A DNA stretch of 64,000 nt from Butyrivibrio sp. YAB3001 (GCF_900112195.1 NZ_FOKR01000004.1:154114-218113); one strand, 5' to 3'. Positions 1 to 9,136 are shown, numbered from the stretch's first letter. The notes: generated from the letters alone by a model not told the origin. Numbers and translations are program-made.

Positions 1-2352
1 TATGCTTACATCATCCTTATTAACCTTAAGAGTCCAGGATTCTGCCTTCTTATCTGTGTCGTTCTTAATCTTGATAAGTACCTGGTAACCTGAGCCCCAG
101 TTATTGATTGTGTATGCAGCTGTAAGATCAGATGAAACAGGCTGTGGTTCAGGATCATCCGGCTGATCAGGCTGGTCTGGATCGTCAGGATTTACTGGCT
201 GGTCTGGGTCATCTGGATTTACAGGCTGATCTGGATCTTCTGGGTTAACCGGCTGATCTGGGTCATCTGGATTTACAGGCTGATCTGGATCTTCTGGATT
301 TACAGGAGTATCCGGCTGCTCAGGTTCATCCGGCTCATCTGGTACGTCTGGTGATGGAACTACAATTGTTGAATCTCCAAGAACAAGTTCTGAACCTTCA
401 AATAACTGCATTCCACTTGGTGTAGACATCTGTGAATTGCTTGTTCCGCCAAGTCCTACAAGGCAAGGGCTCTTTGAATAATCCCACTTACCGGGAGCAG
501 CTACTCTTACCTGAATCTCGCACTTGCACTCGCTCTGACCGCCAGGATAAATCTCAGCGCCGGCATAGTTAAGGTCGATGTAGTAAATTCCTGCCTGATC
601 TGATTCTTTAAATTCAGAAATCTTAACAGGATGCTGCATATAAGTTGTAGAAACCTTCATTTCTGATGGGTTATGTCCCTGTGCGATAACGTCGCTAAGA
701 TCAAAGAACATACGAAGAGTGAGATTATCTGTAACTCTTGCAGGCCATGCAGTGTGGTTTTCAACTACTGCCTTAATCTCTACAAAATTGATCGCATTGT
801 TCTTATCTTCGCAGTTAATTCCTGCACTTAGAACAAATTCTGCACCGTCAGTCTCTTCGATAGCTGTAGGAGTTGTAACTGAGCCATAGCCATTCTTTTC
901 ATAGAGATATGCGCAAGCTCCTGTGAAGCCGGCATTGTAATCACAAGCAACTTCGTTTGCCTGATAATCACTGCGAACATCCTTGTAGGCACTGTCGCTT
1001 GCTGCTCCAGGGCCACCTACGATAGCACCAACAAGAGTATGTCTTGAATTTTCAGGTGCTGCATTAAGGTTGTTGGACCAACATCCATGTGCTGCTCTGT
1101 GGTGAGGATTCTTAGGTGACTGTGCATTGTAGCCAACCATATAGTTCTGACCTGAGCTGCCAAGTGTATAGTTGATTGTTCTCTCGATATAAGCATTAGC
1201 ATCAGCTATGTGTGTGCTGTCTGCCTTATCAAGTCCAACATAGATAGTATCAATAAATGCCTGGTTACATGCATAACGCATTGAGCCCCACTCACTTAAG
1301 AATGAAAGTCCGCCAGGTGTGATTGTTATGGAATTGGAACCTTCTTTCTTTCCATTCCAGCAATCAATACTGTTCTCGATTGGTGTATAGTATTTATCTT
1401 TTCCTGTAAGTTCAGCAAGTAACAGGCAAGCGCCAAGATGTGTGTCATCCCATGACATTGTCCATGAGTAAGCAATCTCATCTCCGCCCTGGAACTCAGA
1501 ACCAAAGTTAGTTGCATACTTCTCAGCCTTTGAAAGATAAGTCTCATCACCTGTTGCCTTATATAACCAGCAGCCTGCGAGTGCCAGTTCATCATAGAAT
1601 CCGCTGTATGATGTATAGAATCCGCTTGCAGCTGTGTAGCCGGCGTCACTTAGAGCTCTTTCAGCCATTCCGTACAATGTCTTGGCATGCTCTAAATATG
1701 TTGCGCTTCTTGATGGATCAGAGTCTTTTAATACAAGTGATGCTACTGCTAAAGAAGCTGCTGCCTCACCTGTTACGCATGAGCCGCCATTTGCAGATGT
1801 GTCATCTACCTTAAATGAAGGTCTGTCCATCTTTGTTTCAACAAGTTCCGGTGCGCCCCAGAATCCATGGTCCTTACCGCCATCTCCCACCTGATAGTAG
1901 TAAGTGTTTGAATCCGGATTACATTTAACAAAATAGTCGTTTGCCCACTTAATATTGTGGAGCATCCATTTTGCCTGTCCTGACTTCTGGTAAGCCTGAG
2001 GATTGTTTAAATATGACCATCCAAGGATCATAGATGAGTATGCCATTGGAAGATTGAACTTAACGTTATCACCAGCGTCATACCATCCACCTGTAAGGTC
2101 TAAGTTGTTGTCGGAACCATCCTTGAGCCCTGAATCAGCTCTCCAGTTAGTTCTTGATAATGTCTCTTCAGAAAGCTTTCCTGACTCCTGAAGCTGATAA
2201 AACAGTAATGATTTTGCAAGTGCATCACCATAATTGTAGTTGCCAGCAGCATCTACCTTAAGTGATGGAAAACTAAAACCTGTCCCCACTAATAAAGCTG
2301 ATAGCGAACACACCAATGCCTTTTTGCAAAAAGCTTTTTTAACTTTATGCAT
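1..2352 (-). CDS. GH9 endoglucanase, CBM3-CBM2-like, secreted (3' end outside window)
   Basis: Secreted cellulase; the C-terminus lies beyond position 1, and 784 codons are visible. The ATG at 2352 follows AAGGAGG by about 10 nt. A signal peptide ends near residue 36 ([10 protein letters not shown]). The GH9 domain runs from about residue 38 to 490, with the catalytic DAGD motif at D92-D95 ([19 protein letters not shown]), the NPHHRAAHG motif and the late [18 protein letters not shown] segment carrying the acid Glu. A CBM3c-like module follows (about 500-655), then a Pro/Asp linker with five PVNP(E/D)DPDQ repeats, then the start of a CBM2-like domain. This is the usual architecture of processive GH9 'theme B' enzymes that attack crystalline cellulose. 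The CBM2 assignment is tentative because only about 50 residues are visible. Confidence 0.93.
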   Translation of the reverse strand, partial: MHKVKKAFCKKALVCSLSALLVGTGFSFPSLKVDAAGNYNYGDALAKSLLFYQLQESGKLSEETLSRTNWRADSGLKDGSDNNLDLTGGWYDAGDNVKFNLPMAYSSMILGWSYLNNPQAYQKSGQAKWMLHNIKWANDYFVKCNPDSNTYYYQVGDGGKDHGFWGAPELVETKMDRPSFKVDDTSANGGSCVTGEAAASLAVASLVLKDSDPSRSATYLEHAKTLYGMAERALSDAGYTAASGFYTSYSGFYDELALAGCWLYKATGDETYLSKAEKYATNFGSEFQGGDEIAYSWTMSWDDTHLGACLLLAELTGKDKYYTPIENSIDCWNGKKEGSNSITITPGGLSFLSEWGSMRYACNQAFIDTIYVGLDKADSTHIADANAYIERTINYTLGSSGQNYMVGYNAQSPKNPHHRAAHGCWSNNLNAAPENSRHTLVGAIVGGPGAASDSAYKDVRSDYQANEVACDYNAGFTGACAYLYEKNGYGSVTTPTAIEETDGAEFVLSAGINCEDKNNAINFVEIKAVVENHTAWPARVTDNLTLRMFFDLSDVIAQGHNPSEMKVSTTYMQHPVKISEFKESDQAGIYYIDLNYAGAEIYPGGQSECKCEIQVRVAAPGKWDYSKSPCLVGLGGTSNSQMSTPSGMQLFEGSELVLGDSTIVVPSPDVPDEPDEPEQPDTPVNPEDPDQPVNPDDPDQPVNPEDPDQPVNPDDPDQPVNPDDPDQPDQPDDPEPQPVSSDLTAAYTINNWGSGYQVLIKIKNDTDKKAESWTLKVNKDDVSI
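172..306. repeat. Five tandem 27-bp units encoding the cellulase linker
   Basis: Five consecutive 27-nt units (280-306, 253-279, 226-252, 199-225, 172-198) each encode PVNP(E/D)DPDQ on the minus strand. They form the extended linker between the CBM3-like and CBM2-like modules. The near-identical DNA suggests expansion by slippage or recombination, so copy number may vary between strains. Confidence 0.9.
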
Positions 2353-2387
2353 TTGACATATTCCTCCTTAAATTTTTTTAATTTTAA

Positions 2388-2412
2388 ATGATATCTGCGC
2401 GCGGGATATCAT
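2388..2412. promoter_or_regulatory. Inverted repeat in the GH9 leader
   Basis: ATGATATC and GATATCAT are perfect inverted arms around the GC-rich spacer TGCGCGCGG, 36 nt upstream of the cellulase ATG. It could be an operator or a 5' UTR hairpin. No regulator can be assigned. Confidence 0.5.
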
Positions 2413-2423
2413 AAATTATTAAA

Positions 2424-2453
2424 TTTAAAGTAACAATTAACCCATCAAGTCAA
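2424..2453 (-). promoter_or_regulatory. Possible GH9 promoter
   Basis: TTGACT (2448-2453) and TTTAAA (2424-2429) are separated by 18 bp on the minus strand. This would start transcription near 2416 and give a leader of about 65 nt. The -35 is good and the -10 is weak. Further upstream, a symmetric AAACGTTT core (2572-2579) resembles a LacI-family operator. The rest of the AT-rich 2454-2682 gap shows no gene. Confidence 0.35.
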
Positions 2454-2682
2454 CGTGTTTTAATCGCGTTTCCATAATTTGTTTATATTTTATCTACAAT
2501 TCGCTATATTTTTTATTTTAGAAGTTTCCAAACACTGTCACATACGATGTTTTCTATATTTATAATAGCTTAAACGTTTTAGAATGTAAATGTTTTTTTA
2601 TATATTTTTAATCTTTTTTTAATTTGATGTTTACTAATGAAATGATATATTTATATTTTATTTCGAACACTAGATATTGGCA

Positions 2683-2746
2683 TAAAAAAATGTGGCTCAA
2701 ACTGTTACGTTATTGTTACAATAACGCTCAGTCAGAGTCACATTTT
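2683..2746 (-). terminator. Intrinsic terminator of the partner-switching operon
   Basis: Arms AAATGTGGCTC (2688-2698) and GAGTCACATTT (2735-2745) pair with one mismatch and enclose a second hairpin (CGTTATTG/CAATAACG). Seven T follow on the minus strand. It lies directly downstream of the anti-sigma-type kinase gene. Confidence 0.8.
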
Positions 2747-2769
2747 ATATTTTGGATTTTTTAAATGTT

Positions 2770-3180
2770 TTATCCGATATTTTTCACCAATTTAAGGATA
2801 TTATTCCCGTCCTTGTTTTCGTAGGTTACTTCCCCCATTACTTTCTTGGTCAAAAAAATCCCCAGGCCACCTATTTTTCTTTCTTCAGAAGGTAGTGTCA
2901 CATCCGGATCCTCTTTTTCCAATGGATTGTATGGTATGCCACTATCAATAAATGTGATAACAACCTTATCCGGATCATGACTGACATCAACATTTAAAGT
3001 AACGTTCCCTTTTTCAGGTGCATAAGCGTAGTTTGCAACATTTACAAACACTTCCTCAACAGCAAGGCTTATCTGCATCTGTGTCTTGGGCGGAATATCA
3101 AGTTCTTCGGTATTCTGTTCCACAAAAGCTATGACCTTTTCAAGGTTCTGTACTTCTGCCTCAATCGTCATTTCACTCAT
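2770..3180 (-). CDS. Anti-sigma-factor-type serine kinase (RsbW/SpoIIAB-like)
   Basis: A 136-residue GHKL ATPase of the HATPase_c_2 type. The N box is VEEVFVNVANYAY with the Mg-ATP Asn at N47. The G1 box is D79-S-G and the G2 box is GGLGIFLTKKVM near 104-115, so it should bind ATP. Family members phosphorylate a STAS antagonist and sequester a sigma factor or another output protein. It lies 36 nt downstream of a STAS gene. No sigma factor or PP2C phosphatase gene is adjacent, so the output partner is unknown. Confidence 0.85.
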   Translation of the reverse strand: MSEMTIEAEVQNLEKVIAFVEQNTEELDIPPKTQMQISLAVEEVFVNVANYAYAPEKGNVTLNVDVSHDPDKVVITFIDSGIPYNPLEKEDPDVTLPSEERKIGGLGIFLTKKVMGEVTYENKDGNNILKLVKNIG

Positions 3181-3216
3181 TTTTTAACCTCATAAAAAGC
3201 TAAGTGGTGGATACAA

Positions 3217-3513
3217 TCATTCTATTGTCAGAATATCAATGAATCCTGTAACCTCGAAGATTTCTTTTATCTCTTCGCTGCAGTTTCTAACGAGCATGCT
3301 TCCTTTTTTATTCATTTCTTTCTGAGCTGAAAGAAGAACACGCAGGCCTGCTGATGAAATGTACTCAAGATTTGCAAAATCAAATTTAAGGTCTTCAACT
3401 TCTTTTAATGATTCCTTAAGTTCTTCATCAAGTTCAGGCGCAGTAGTAGTATCAAGTCTTCCTGCCAATGAAATTATTAATTCTTTTCCATTCACTAATT
3501 TGTTGATTGTCAT
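3217..3513 (-). CDS. STAS-domain anti-anti-sigma factor (RsbV/SpoIIAA-like)
   Basis: A 98-residue single STAS domain. The conserved phosphoacceptor region is YISSAGLRVL, preceded by LKFDFANLEYIS. The start is the ATG at 3513, 7 nt after AGGAGA. An in-frame upstream ATG would add 23 residues without a better ribosome site and is less likely. In partner switching the unphosphorylated STAS protein binds the kinase encoded next door and frees its target. It is the middle gene of a three-gene operon. Confidence 0.88.
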   Translation of the reverse strand: MTINKLVNGKELIISLAGRLDTTTAPELDEELKESLKEVEDLKFDFANLEYISSAGLRVLLSAQKEMNKKGSMLVRNCSEEIKEIFEVTGFIDILTIE

Positions 3514-3559
3514 GTTTTTTTCTCCTCTCATGAAAACTAGTAGCAATTTATAAGTATTA

Positions 3560-4759
3560 TCATTCTTTCGTTCTATCTGCAATGAATGTCATTTCAAAGC
3601 TATCGCTCTTAACCCCGACCAAAACATCCTTGGCTATGCTTGCGACAATTGATTTTTCAAGTTCATCCCAGGCTTCCTTGTACTGGCCGTCCTTATCATT
3701 CTCGATACCAAGTTCATATTCATGAAGCGACCACATAACGCCTGTTTCTGCCAAAGATTCGGTTCCGCCAAACATTCCGATCGTGCCGAACTGAACATTT
3801 CCTGTTCCATACTGTTGCTGAAGATGCGAAACCATGTCGTAATGCAAAAGACCGTTTTCAATAACATCTCTGATCTTGCCCATTGTTCCTTTTGCAAGAC
3901 TGTTCTGACCATCGGTTGATACTGCCAGGAGCTGCTTTTTCTTTTCAGCATCCATAAATGTACTGGCTCTAAGCTTTAAGCAATACTCATCGTTATACTT
4001 CTCAAACCATACAGAAGTTTCAAAATCTCCTGCGATTGCTCCCATCATTCCTATCGCTTCCTCGAACAAAAGCCGCAGGTGACGCTGATCCCTGCCTGCA
4101 AGTTCCAATTCCTGAATATGCTCATCAGCCCTTTCAAGCGCTCGTTCAAACATTTCTTTATTATTGTTCAGTACGATAGGCCCTGTCGTTTTTAGAGGAA
4201 CTCTTGAACCTGTATTCTGCGCTGATTCCATGAGTATCTTAGTGATAACCATGGTTATCTTGTCTCTTTTGATGCCGACCTTTATATCATCGGAAAGATT
4301 TGCAAGAAGTGATCTTTCAAGATCTTCCCAGGCGCGCTCTGCGTACCTGTCATCTAATCTTCTCTGGATCATTTCTTCTTTGTATTTGCCCAAAGTCCAC
4401 TCATCTTCCTCTTCCGGCATCATGATGAATGTTTTTGCAAGCATACTAAAAAAGCTTGATTCCTCGCTATTTTCTCCATTAGAAGCCAGCGAGATAAGTT
4501 TCTTTTTCTCAAGGTCGTCTAACTTTTTATCAGCTTCGAGGAAAATATTTGTGACTTTATTATCACCGGAAAACCACACTTCCGCCCCTTTTTCCTCTGT
4601 AAAAAGCTTGGCAAACCTTATCGCTTCTTCGGTTAATAGTCTTAACCTCATCTTGCTCTTTCCGGCAATCCCGGTATCTGCAATATACTTATCCAGAGCA
4701 TCATACACTTTTTGTATATCTGTTTCATTATTGCTGATCTTTACATGAGCTGACTGCAT
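3560..4759 (-). CDS. Protein with two degenerate GHKL-like repeats, partner-switching operon
   Basis: A 399-residue protein of unknown function made of two homologous halves (about 5-175 and 205-398). Each half starts with a helix like the RsbW N box (LLTEEAIRF at 41-49, LLFEEAIGM at 230-238), but the Mg-ATP Asn is replaced by F49 and M238. Each half ends with a matching block (AWEDLERSLLANL.. DDIKVGIK and AWDELEKSIVASIAKDVLVGVK). No signal peptide or membrane segment is present. The strong site GGAGGG precedes the ATG, and it is the first gene of the operon with the STAS and kinase genes. Inference: a catalytically dead partner or scaffold for the switch. Confidence 0.6.
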   Translation of the reverse strand: MQSAHVKISNNETDIQKVYDALDKYIADTGIAGKSKMRLRLLTEEAIRFAKLFTEEKGAEVWFSGDNKVTNIFLEADKKLDDLEKKKLISLASNGENSEESSFFSMLAKTFIMMPEEEDEWTLGKYKEEMIQRRLDDRYAERAWEDLERSLLANLSDDIKVGIKRDKITMVITKILMESAQNTGSRVPLKTTGPIVLNNNKEMFERALERADEHIQELELAGRDQRHLRLLFEEAIGMMGAIAGDFETSVWFEKYNDEYCLKLRASTFMDAEKKKQLLAVSTDGQNSLAKGTMGKIRDVIENGLLHYDMVSHLQQQYGTGNVQFGTIGMFGGTESLAETGVMWSLHEYELGIENDKDGQYKEAWDELEKSIVASIAKDVLVGVKSDSFEMTFIADRTKE

Positions 4760-5061
4760 ACTCCCTCCAATTGCTGTCTGGATTTTGTTGTTTTAACGCT
4801 AAAATCTAAACCACTTAATAATAATTATATTATCTTTAATTCCCATGGGCAAGCTATTACTACGCTCAACCAAGCATAAGAAGTTACTGTTCACTCGCAT
4901 TCAGCTCGCTACAGATTTTTAGAAAGCACTATTATTCCGTGCTTATTTAGAATATCAAAAGAATTATCACACTTATGTCACACTTTTATAATAGCCATTT
5001 TCGAGGTTTTATTCACGAAAATGACCACTCATTTTTTATCGATTATCTTTTAAAGCATAAT
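4760..5061. other. Gap with small hairpins only
   Basis: Between YccF (minus) and the next minus gene. CATTTTCG/CGAAAATG (4996-5003 and 5016-5023) and AAGCAC/GTGCTT (near 4924-4945) can form hairpins downstream of yccF, but neither has a good T run. No convincing gene is seen. Confidence 0.4.
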
Positions 5062-5436
5062 TCATGCAAAATGTACTCTTGCTACTGTTGTTCCAAAAGG
5101 ACAAAGTGAAAGATGTGCCAGCTTAAAGAACTGTTTTCCAAATGGTATGCCTACAATTGTTATGCACAAGAGGCATCCGAACAAAAAGTTCATAAGAGCC
5201 ATCTCAATTCCTCCAAACAGGAACCAAATTACGTTGAGCAAGAAAGAAAATGCTCCACCATGATTTTCAATTTCTTTTCCAAAAGGATTCAAGCTAAGAC
5301 TTGCCATCTTGAAGCACTGAAGCCCTACAGGTATTCCAATTAATGTAACACAGTATATACATCCAAGTATTGCCCATGAAAAAGAACAAATTAATCCACC
5401 GCATATTATCCAAATAATGTTTCCTAATATTCTCAT
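5062..5436 (-). CDS. YccF-domain inner-membrane protein
   Basis: A 124-residue membrane protein with two copies of the YccF motif. Each copy is a hydrophobic hairpin followed by GIPxGxQxFKxAxLSLxPFG (residues about 35-55 and 95-115), which is diagnostic of the family. Function is not established; the family is widespread in bacteria. It is monocistronic as far as the sequence shows, about 300 bp from the next minus-strand gene. Confidence 0.82.
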   Translation of the reverse strand: MRILGNIIWIICGGLICSFSWAILGCIYCVTLIGIPVGLQCFKMASLSLNPFGKEIENHGGAFSFLLNVIWFLFGGIEMALMNFLFGCLLCITIVGIPFGKQFFKLAHLSLCPFGTTVARVHFA

Positions 5437-5525
5437 GTTATTTTCCTTTCTATGTGGGCTCTTGCCCTTCCATGGTTATATATTACATCACCTTTTATCA
5501 CAAAACCGTCACACTTTTTTATTAA

Positions 5526-5566
5526 AGAAAAAACGACCTAATCCTATATGAGAATTATGGCCGTTC
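5526..5566 (-). terminator. Terminator downstream of metY and its 3' element
   Basis: On the minus strand AACGGCC (5559-5565) pairs with GGTCGTT (5532-5538), including one G.U pair, followed by TTTTTT. It lies about 210 nt past the metY stop, so the multi-hairpin element at 5605-5774 is probably transcribed as metY 3' UTR. Confidence 0.65.
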
Positions 5567-5604
5567 TTTAGATCAATATTTAATCAATTTATGTAAAGGA
5601 CTAA

Positions 5605-5774
5605 GGTGATGTCACGGATTGTTTCGCGCAATGCGCTCCCACAATCCTACGTAACATTCGGAAATCATGGGGCCCCTACCCCACTTTTTCCTTATGTTCC
5701 GGCGGGTCATAAGGTCTTTCACCCACTCTCAAGCAAGCTTGTCGTGGGTTCAGACTTTTGCCCCTGACATCATC
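5605..5774. repeat. 170-bp multi-hairpin element with terminal inverted repeats
   Basis: The ends GGTGATGTCA (5605-5614) and TGACATCATC (5765-5774) are inverted copies (9 of 10 bases). Inside are four hairpins: GGATTGT/ACAATCC (5616-5622, 5641-5647, with inner GCGC/GCGC), TGGGG/CCCCA (5668-5683), CTTATG/CATAAG (5691-5713), and ACCCAC/GTGGGT (5721-5748, with inner CAAGC/GCTTG). The right end overlaps the metY stop codon. It has no coding potential. It could be a MITE/REP-type element or a structured RNA. Confidence 0.65.
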
Positions 5775-7053
5775 AGATCGCTGCAAATCCTTTTTCAAGG
5801 TCTGCGATGATATCATCGATATGTTCTGTACCGATTGATAGTCTTATTGTGCTCTGTGTTATTCCCTGATCCTTAAGTTCATCATCGTTAAGCTGAGAAT
5901 GTGTTGTTGTAGCAGGATGAATAACAAGACTCTTAACATCTGCAACATTTGCAAGAAGTGAAAAGATCTCAAGATTATCAATAAACTTCCATGCTGCCTC
6001 TTTTCCCCCCTTAATCTCAAATGTAAAGATTGATGCGCCTCCATTTGGGAAGTATTTCTCATAAAGCGCATGATCAGGGTGATCTGCCAGTGAAGGATGA
6101 TTAACCTTTTCTACCTTAGGATGGTTCTTAAGGAATTCTACTACCTTCTTGGTATTTTCTGCGTGTCTATCGAGACGGAGAGACAATGTCTCCACTCCCT
6201 GCAGTAGGAGGAAAGCATTGAATGGAGAAATTGTGGCTCCTGTGTCTCTTAAAAGAATTGCTCTTATATATGTAACGAAAGCTGCAGGGCCAACTGCGTC
6301 TGCAAAAGAAACTCCATGATAGCTTGGGTTAGGATCTGCGATGTTAGGATATTTTCCGCTTTCTTTCCAATTGAACTTGCCGGCTTCTACGATTATTCCA
6401 CCAAGTGTTGTTCCATGTCCGCCAATGAACTTTGTTGCTGAATGAACCACGATATCTGCTCCATGCTCAATTGGTCTGATAAGGTAAGGAGTTCCGAATG
6501 TATTATCAATTACAAGTGGAAGTCCATGCTTATGAGCAATTTCTGCTATTGCATCGATATCAGGAATATCACTGTTAGGATTTCCAAGTGTCTCGAGGTA
6601 GATGGCTCTTGTGTTATCTTTAATTGCAGCTTCTACTTCGCTTAAATTATGTGCATCAACAAAAGTAGTTGTTACGCCATACTGTGGAAGTGTATGTGCT
6701 AAAAGATTGTAGCTTCCACCGTAGATGGTCTTCTGAGCAACAATATGTCCGCCGTTTGCTGCAAGTGCCTGGATTGTGTAAGTTATTGCTGCTGCACCTG
6801 ATGCAACTGCCAAAGCTGCGCTGCCCCCTTCAAGCGCTGCTAATCTCTTTTCAAGTACATCCTGAGTTGAATTTGTAAGTCTTCCATATATATTTCCCGC
6901 ATCAGCAAGTCCAAATCTGTCTGCAGCATGCTGACTGTTTCTAAACACATATGATGTAGTCTGGTAAATCGGTACTGCTCTTGCATCTGTAGCCGGATCC
7001 GGCTGTTCCTGTCCTACGTGAAGCTGTAAAGTCTCAAATCTGTAATTGCTCAT
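5773..7053 (-). CDS. metY: O-acetylhomoserine aminocarboxypropyltransferase (sulfhydrylase)
   Basis: A cytosolic PLP enzyme that makes homocysteine from O-acetylhomoserine and sulfide. It has 426 residues, full length for the Cys/Met metabolism PLP family. The PLP lysine is K208 in SATKFIGGHG. The phosphate-binding and ring-stacking elements IYGGSYNLL and VIDNTFGTP are present, and IYGRLTNSTQ near 55-64 marks the active site. It is transcribed divergently from an Rrf2 regulator 400 bp upstream, which may control it. A second, clearly different paralogue lies at 15046-16332. Confidence 0.93.
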   Translation of the reverse strand: MSNYRFETLQLHVGQEQPDPATDARAVPIYQTTSYVFRNSQHAADRFGLADAGNIYGRLTNSTQDVLEKRLAALEGGSAALAVASGAAAITYTIQALAANGGHIVAQKTIYGGSYNLLAHTLPQYGVTTTFVDAHNLSEVEAAIKDNTRAIYLETLGNPNSDIPDIDAIAEIAHKHGLPLVIDNTFGTPYLIRPIEHGADIVVHSATKFIGGHGTTLGGIIVEAGKFNWKESGKYPNIADPNPSYHGVSFADAVGPAAFVTYIRAILLRDTGATISPFNAFLLLQGVETLSLRLDRHAENTKKVVEFLKNHPKVEKVNHPSLADHPDHALYEKYFPNGGASIFTFEIKGGKEAAWKFIDNLEIFSLLANVADVKSLVIHPATTTHSQLNDDELKDQGITQSTIRLSIGTEHIDDIIADLEKGFAAI

Positions 7054-7390
7054 TATTTTCTCCTCCTACTATATACGATTGTGTATTTTCTTATTAAGAT
7101 CAAATATTCATTCTTTCAAATGAACCATAACTAAGTGTCTATGTCGTTAAAGCTATTTTCGCTTTTCTTTATGTATAACCCGATGTAAATGTATTTATAC
7201 ATTCACCCGCAAATGCTAATCATTTACAATCACACATGCTACACATCATATATTTTGAAGTATACTTTTTAATGTTATACATTTTTCGTACCCCGTTGTT
7301 TGTTGTTAAAATCATGATACTTTCATTTACATAGTATGTCAATAGGTATTATGATAAATACTCTTTATCAATTACGATAAGCTTAAGTTA

Positions 7391-7419
7391 TTGCACTTTA
7401 GATGTATTATAATTATAAT
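7391..7419 (+). promoter_or_regulatory. Promoter of the Rrf2 gene
   Basis: TTGCAC (7391-7396), a 17-bp spacer, then TATAAT (7414-7419), about 34 nt upstream of the Rrf2 ATG. This is a near-consensus sigma-A promoter. The remaining divergent gap 7054-7390 is AT-rich with no gene. Confidence 0.75.
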
Positions 7420-7452
7420 AAGCGGATAAGATAAGAAAGGTCAGAAAGTAGT

Positions 7453-7854
7453 ATGTTTTCAACAAAAGGACGATACGCATTAAGGATAATGATAGATTTG
7501 GCAGAACAGAATAGCGAAGAGTATATGCCGTTAAAAGATATAGCCAAGCGCCAGGGCATTTCCAAGAAATATCTTGAACTAATTGCAAAAGAGCTTGTGA
7601 AAGGAAAATTCCTTATAGGAACCAGCGGCAAGCACGGAGGATATAAGCTTAGCAGATCTCCTGAGGAATATACTGTCGGCGAGATCATCGAGCTTATGGA
7701 AGGCACGATCACACCTGTTGCCTGCCTTGCGCCTGATGCCGAAAAATGCCCTCGCCAGGATATATGTAAAACTCTTCCGATGTGGCAGGAATTTGGCAAG
7801 TTAGAACGTGATTTCTTTTATGGTAAAAGATTAAGCGACTTAGTAAACAATTAA
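7453..7854 (+). CDS. Rrf2-family transcriptional regulator with Cys triad
   Basis: A 133-residue DNA-binding protein. The N-terminal winged helix (MFSTKGRYALRIMIDLA, then DIAKRQGISKKYLELIAKEL) is typical of Rrf2/IscR/CymR. C91, C99 and C105 form a CX7CX5C set matching the [2Fe-2S] ligands of IscR-type members, so it may sense Fe-S or redox status. The place next to metY instead suggests a CymR-like role in sulfur metabolism. Both ideas are inference; the target is not visible. The start follows AGAAAGGTCAGAAAGTAGT. Confidence 0.88.
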   Translation: MFSTKGRYALRIMIDLAEQNSEEYMPLKDIAKRQGISKKYLELIAKELVKGKFLIGTSGKHGGYKLSRSPEEYTVGEIIELMEGTITPVACLAPDAEKCPRQDICKTLPMWQEFGKLERDFFYGKRLSDLVNN

Positions 7855-7924
7855 AAAATGTCGCGAGTGCGCATCTATCGCCAAGCGTGTAATTCAGAAG
7901 AATGCGTAATAATTACTATAGAAT

Positions 7925-7960
7925 AAGGCTCTGTCATAAATCGTTGACAGAGCCTTTAAA
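7925..7960 (+). terminator. Terminator after the Rrf2 gene
   Basis: AAGGCTCTGTCA (7925-7936) and TGACAGAGCCTT (7945-7956) form a perfect 12-bp stem with an 8-nt loop, followed by TTTAAATATT. It lies between convergent genes and may also slow the opposite transcript. Confidence 0.8.
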
Positions 7961-8020
7961 TATTATTCGATGTTCATCAAAAAACAGGAGCATCAAATGC
8001 ATTTTCAGTATTATCCCATA

Positions 8021-9136
8021 TCAGTTGCCATGTTCCACAATGTGAATTTTTGCATCAAAGTATTCTGATGAAAGAGTAAATTTATCAGCAATTCCCTGCG
8101 TTACATAAACTTCATCACTATCCGTTATAATAATCGCATCAAAATCATCACTCTTTTTATAAAAATCTATTGCTTCATCAAGTCCCTTTACAAACAGCGC
8201 TGTAGAAAGAGCATCACATACCATTCCGTCTTTTCCAACAATCGTAACCGATAAAAGTCCGTTTTTTGCCGGATATCCATTATCCGGATCAATGATATGC
8301 CAGTATATTTCTCCGTCTTTTTCAAAATATCTTTCGTAGCCACCGGAAGTTATTATCGCTATATCCTTAGCATCTAAAACTCCGAATATCCCGCTTGCGC
8401 TGTCCTTATAAGGACTCTTTATTGCAACCTTCCAAGGATTTCCATTTGGCTTTGTCCCTATGCACTGAACATTACCGCCAAGATTTATAAGACCGCTCTT
8501 TACGCCGTTTTCCTCAAAAAAAGCTGCCAGTTCACGACTTGTATATCCCTTTACAACACTACCAAGATCAACCTGCGCCCCCTTGGGAATTTTGCAGTAA
8601 TAATCCTGTGTTTCGTCAAGATTTACTCCGCGGTAATCCACAAACTTAAGTAGCTCATCAAGTTCATTTTTATCAGGTACAGCGTACTCTCCCGTCGTAA
8701 ATCCCCAGGTTTTAAGAACCGGATAGATTGTAACATCAAGTGCCCCGTCAGTACGGTCACATAATAAAAGAGCCTCCTTAAGAATCTCACCTGTCTGCGA
8801 AGACAATTGCGCCTCCGAATTCTGATTTAACATAGCAATTTCACTGCTATCATCCGTAACTGAAAGCGTTTTTTCAAGGTTTCTTATTTTCTGCTCAGCC
8901 TCAGTCAAAAGCTTTTCATCACCATTAATCTGAAGCTCCATTACTGTATCCATGGCGTAGAGAGTAGTGGTATGCATTATGCCATTATTTTTTTCTGATA
9001 AAAGAACTTTCGCTCCATCAGAATTTCCGGCACAGCCGGATGAAACCAGGCTAGTTGACAGCACAAGCAGCACTGAGGTCATGTACCTGATCATTGTACT
9101 ATTTAGTTGTAATAAAGATCTTTTCTTATTGATCAA
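8021..9136 (-). CDS. apbE: ApbE-family FAD:protein FMN transferase, lipoprotein
   Basis: Attaches FMN to Thr/Ser of extracytoplasmic flavoproteins. Family motifs are present: ALDVTIYPVLKTWGF, VDLGSVVKGYTS, INLGGNVQ, SGGYERYFEKDG, WHIIDPDNGYPA and CDALSTALF. A signal peptide with a lipobox (LVSSGC) makes it a membrane lipoprotein. The chosen start is the TTG at 9136, 9 nt after GAAGGA. A TTG at 9163 and an ATG at 9094 are in frame but lack a Shine-Dalgarno site. It sits 63 nt after the MATE gene, probably in one operon. No FMN-binding target protein is encoded in this window. Confidence 0.92.
   Translation of the reverse strand: MINKKRSLLQLNSTMIRYMTSVLLVLSTSLVSSGCAGNSDGAKVLLSEKNNGIMHTTTLYAMDTVMELQINGDEKLLTEAEQKIRNLEKTLSVTDDSSEIAMLNQNSEAQLSSQTGEILKEALLLCDRTDGALDVTIYPVLKTWGFTTGEYAVPDKNELDELLKFVDYRGVNLDETQDYYCKIPKGAQVDLGSVVKGYTSRELAAFFEENGVKSGLINLGGNVQCIGTKPNGNPWKVAIKSPYKDSASGIFGVLDAKDIAIITSGGYERYFEKDGEIYWHIIDPDNGYPAKNGLLSVTIVGKDGMVCDALSTALFVKGLDEAIDFYKKSDDFDAIIITDSDEVYVTQGIADKFTLSSEYFDAKIHIVEHGN

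Noticed and set aside
1512-1814. Plus-strand ORFs within the cellulase gene
   Set aside because: They lie fully inside the GH9 reading frame on the other strand, lack ribosome sites and resemble no family.
4164-4748. 194-codon plus-strand ORF opposite the duplicated GHKL-like gene
   Set aside because: Shadow of the 399-residue gene; the minus frame has internal repeats, a ribosome site and operon context.
4850-4925. 25-codon plus-strand ORF MGKLLLRSTKHKK.. in the yccF gap
   Set aside because: No ribosome site or promoter; composition alone was not enough to call a peptide.
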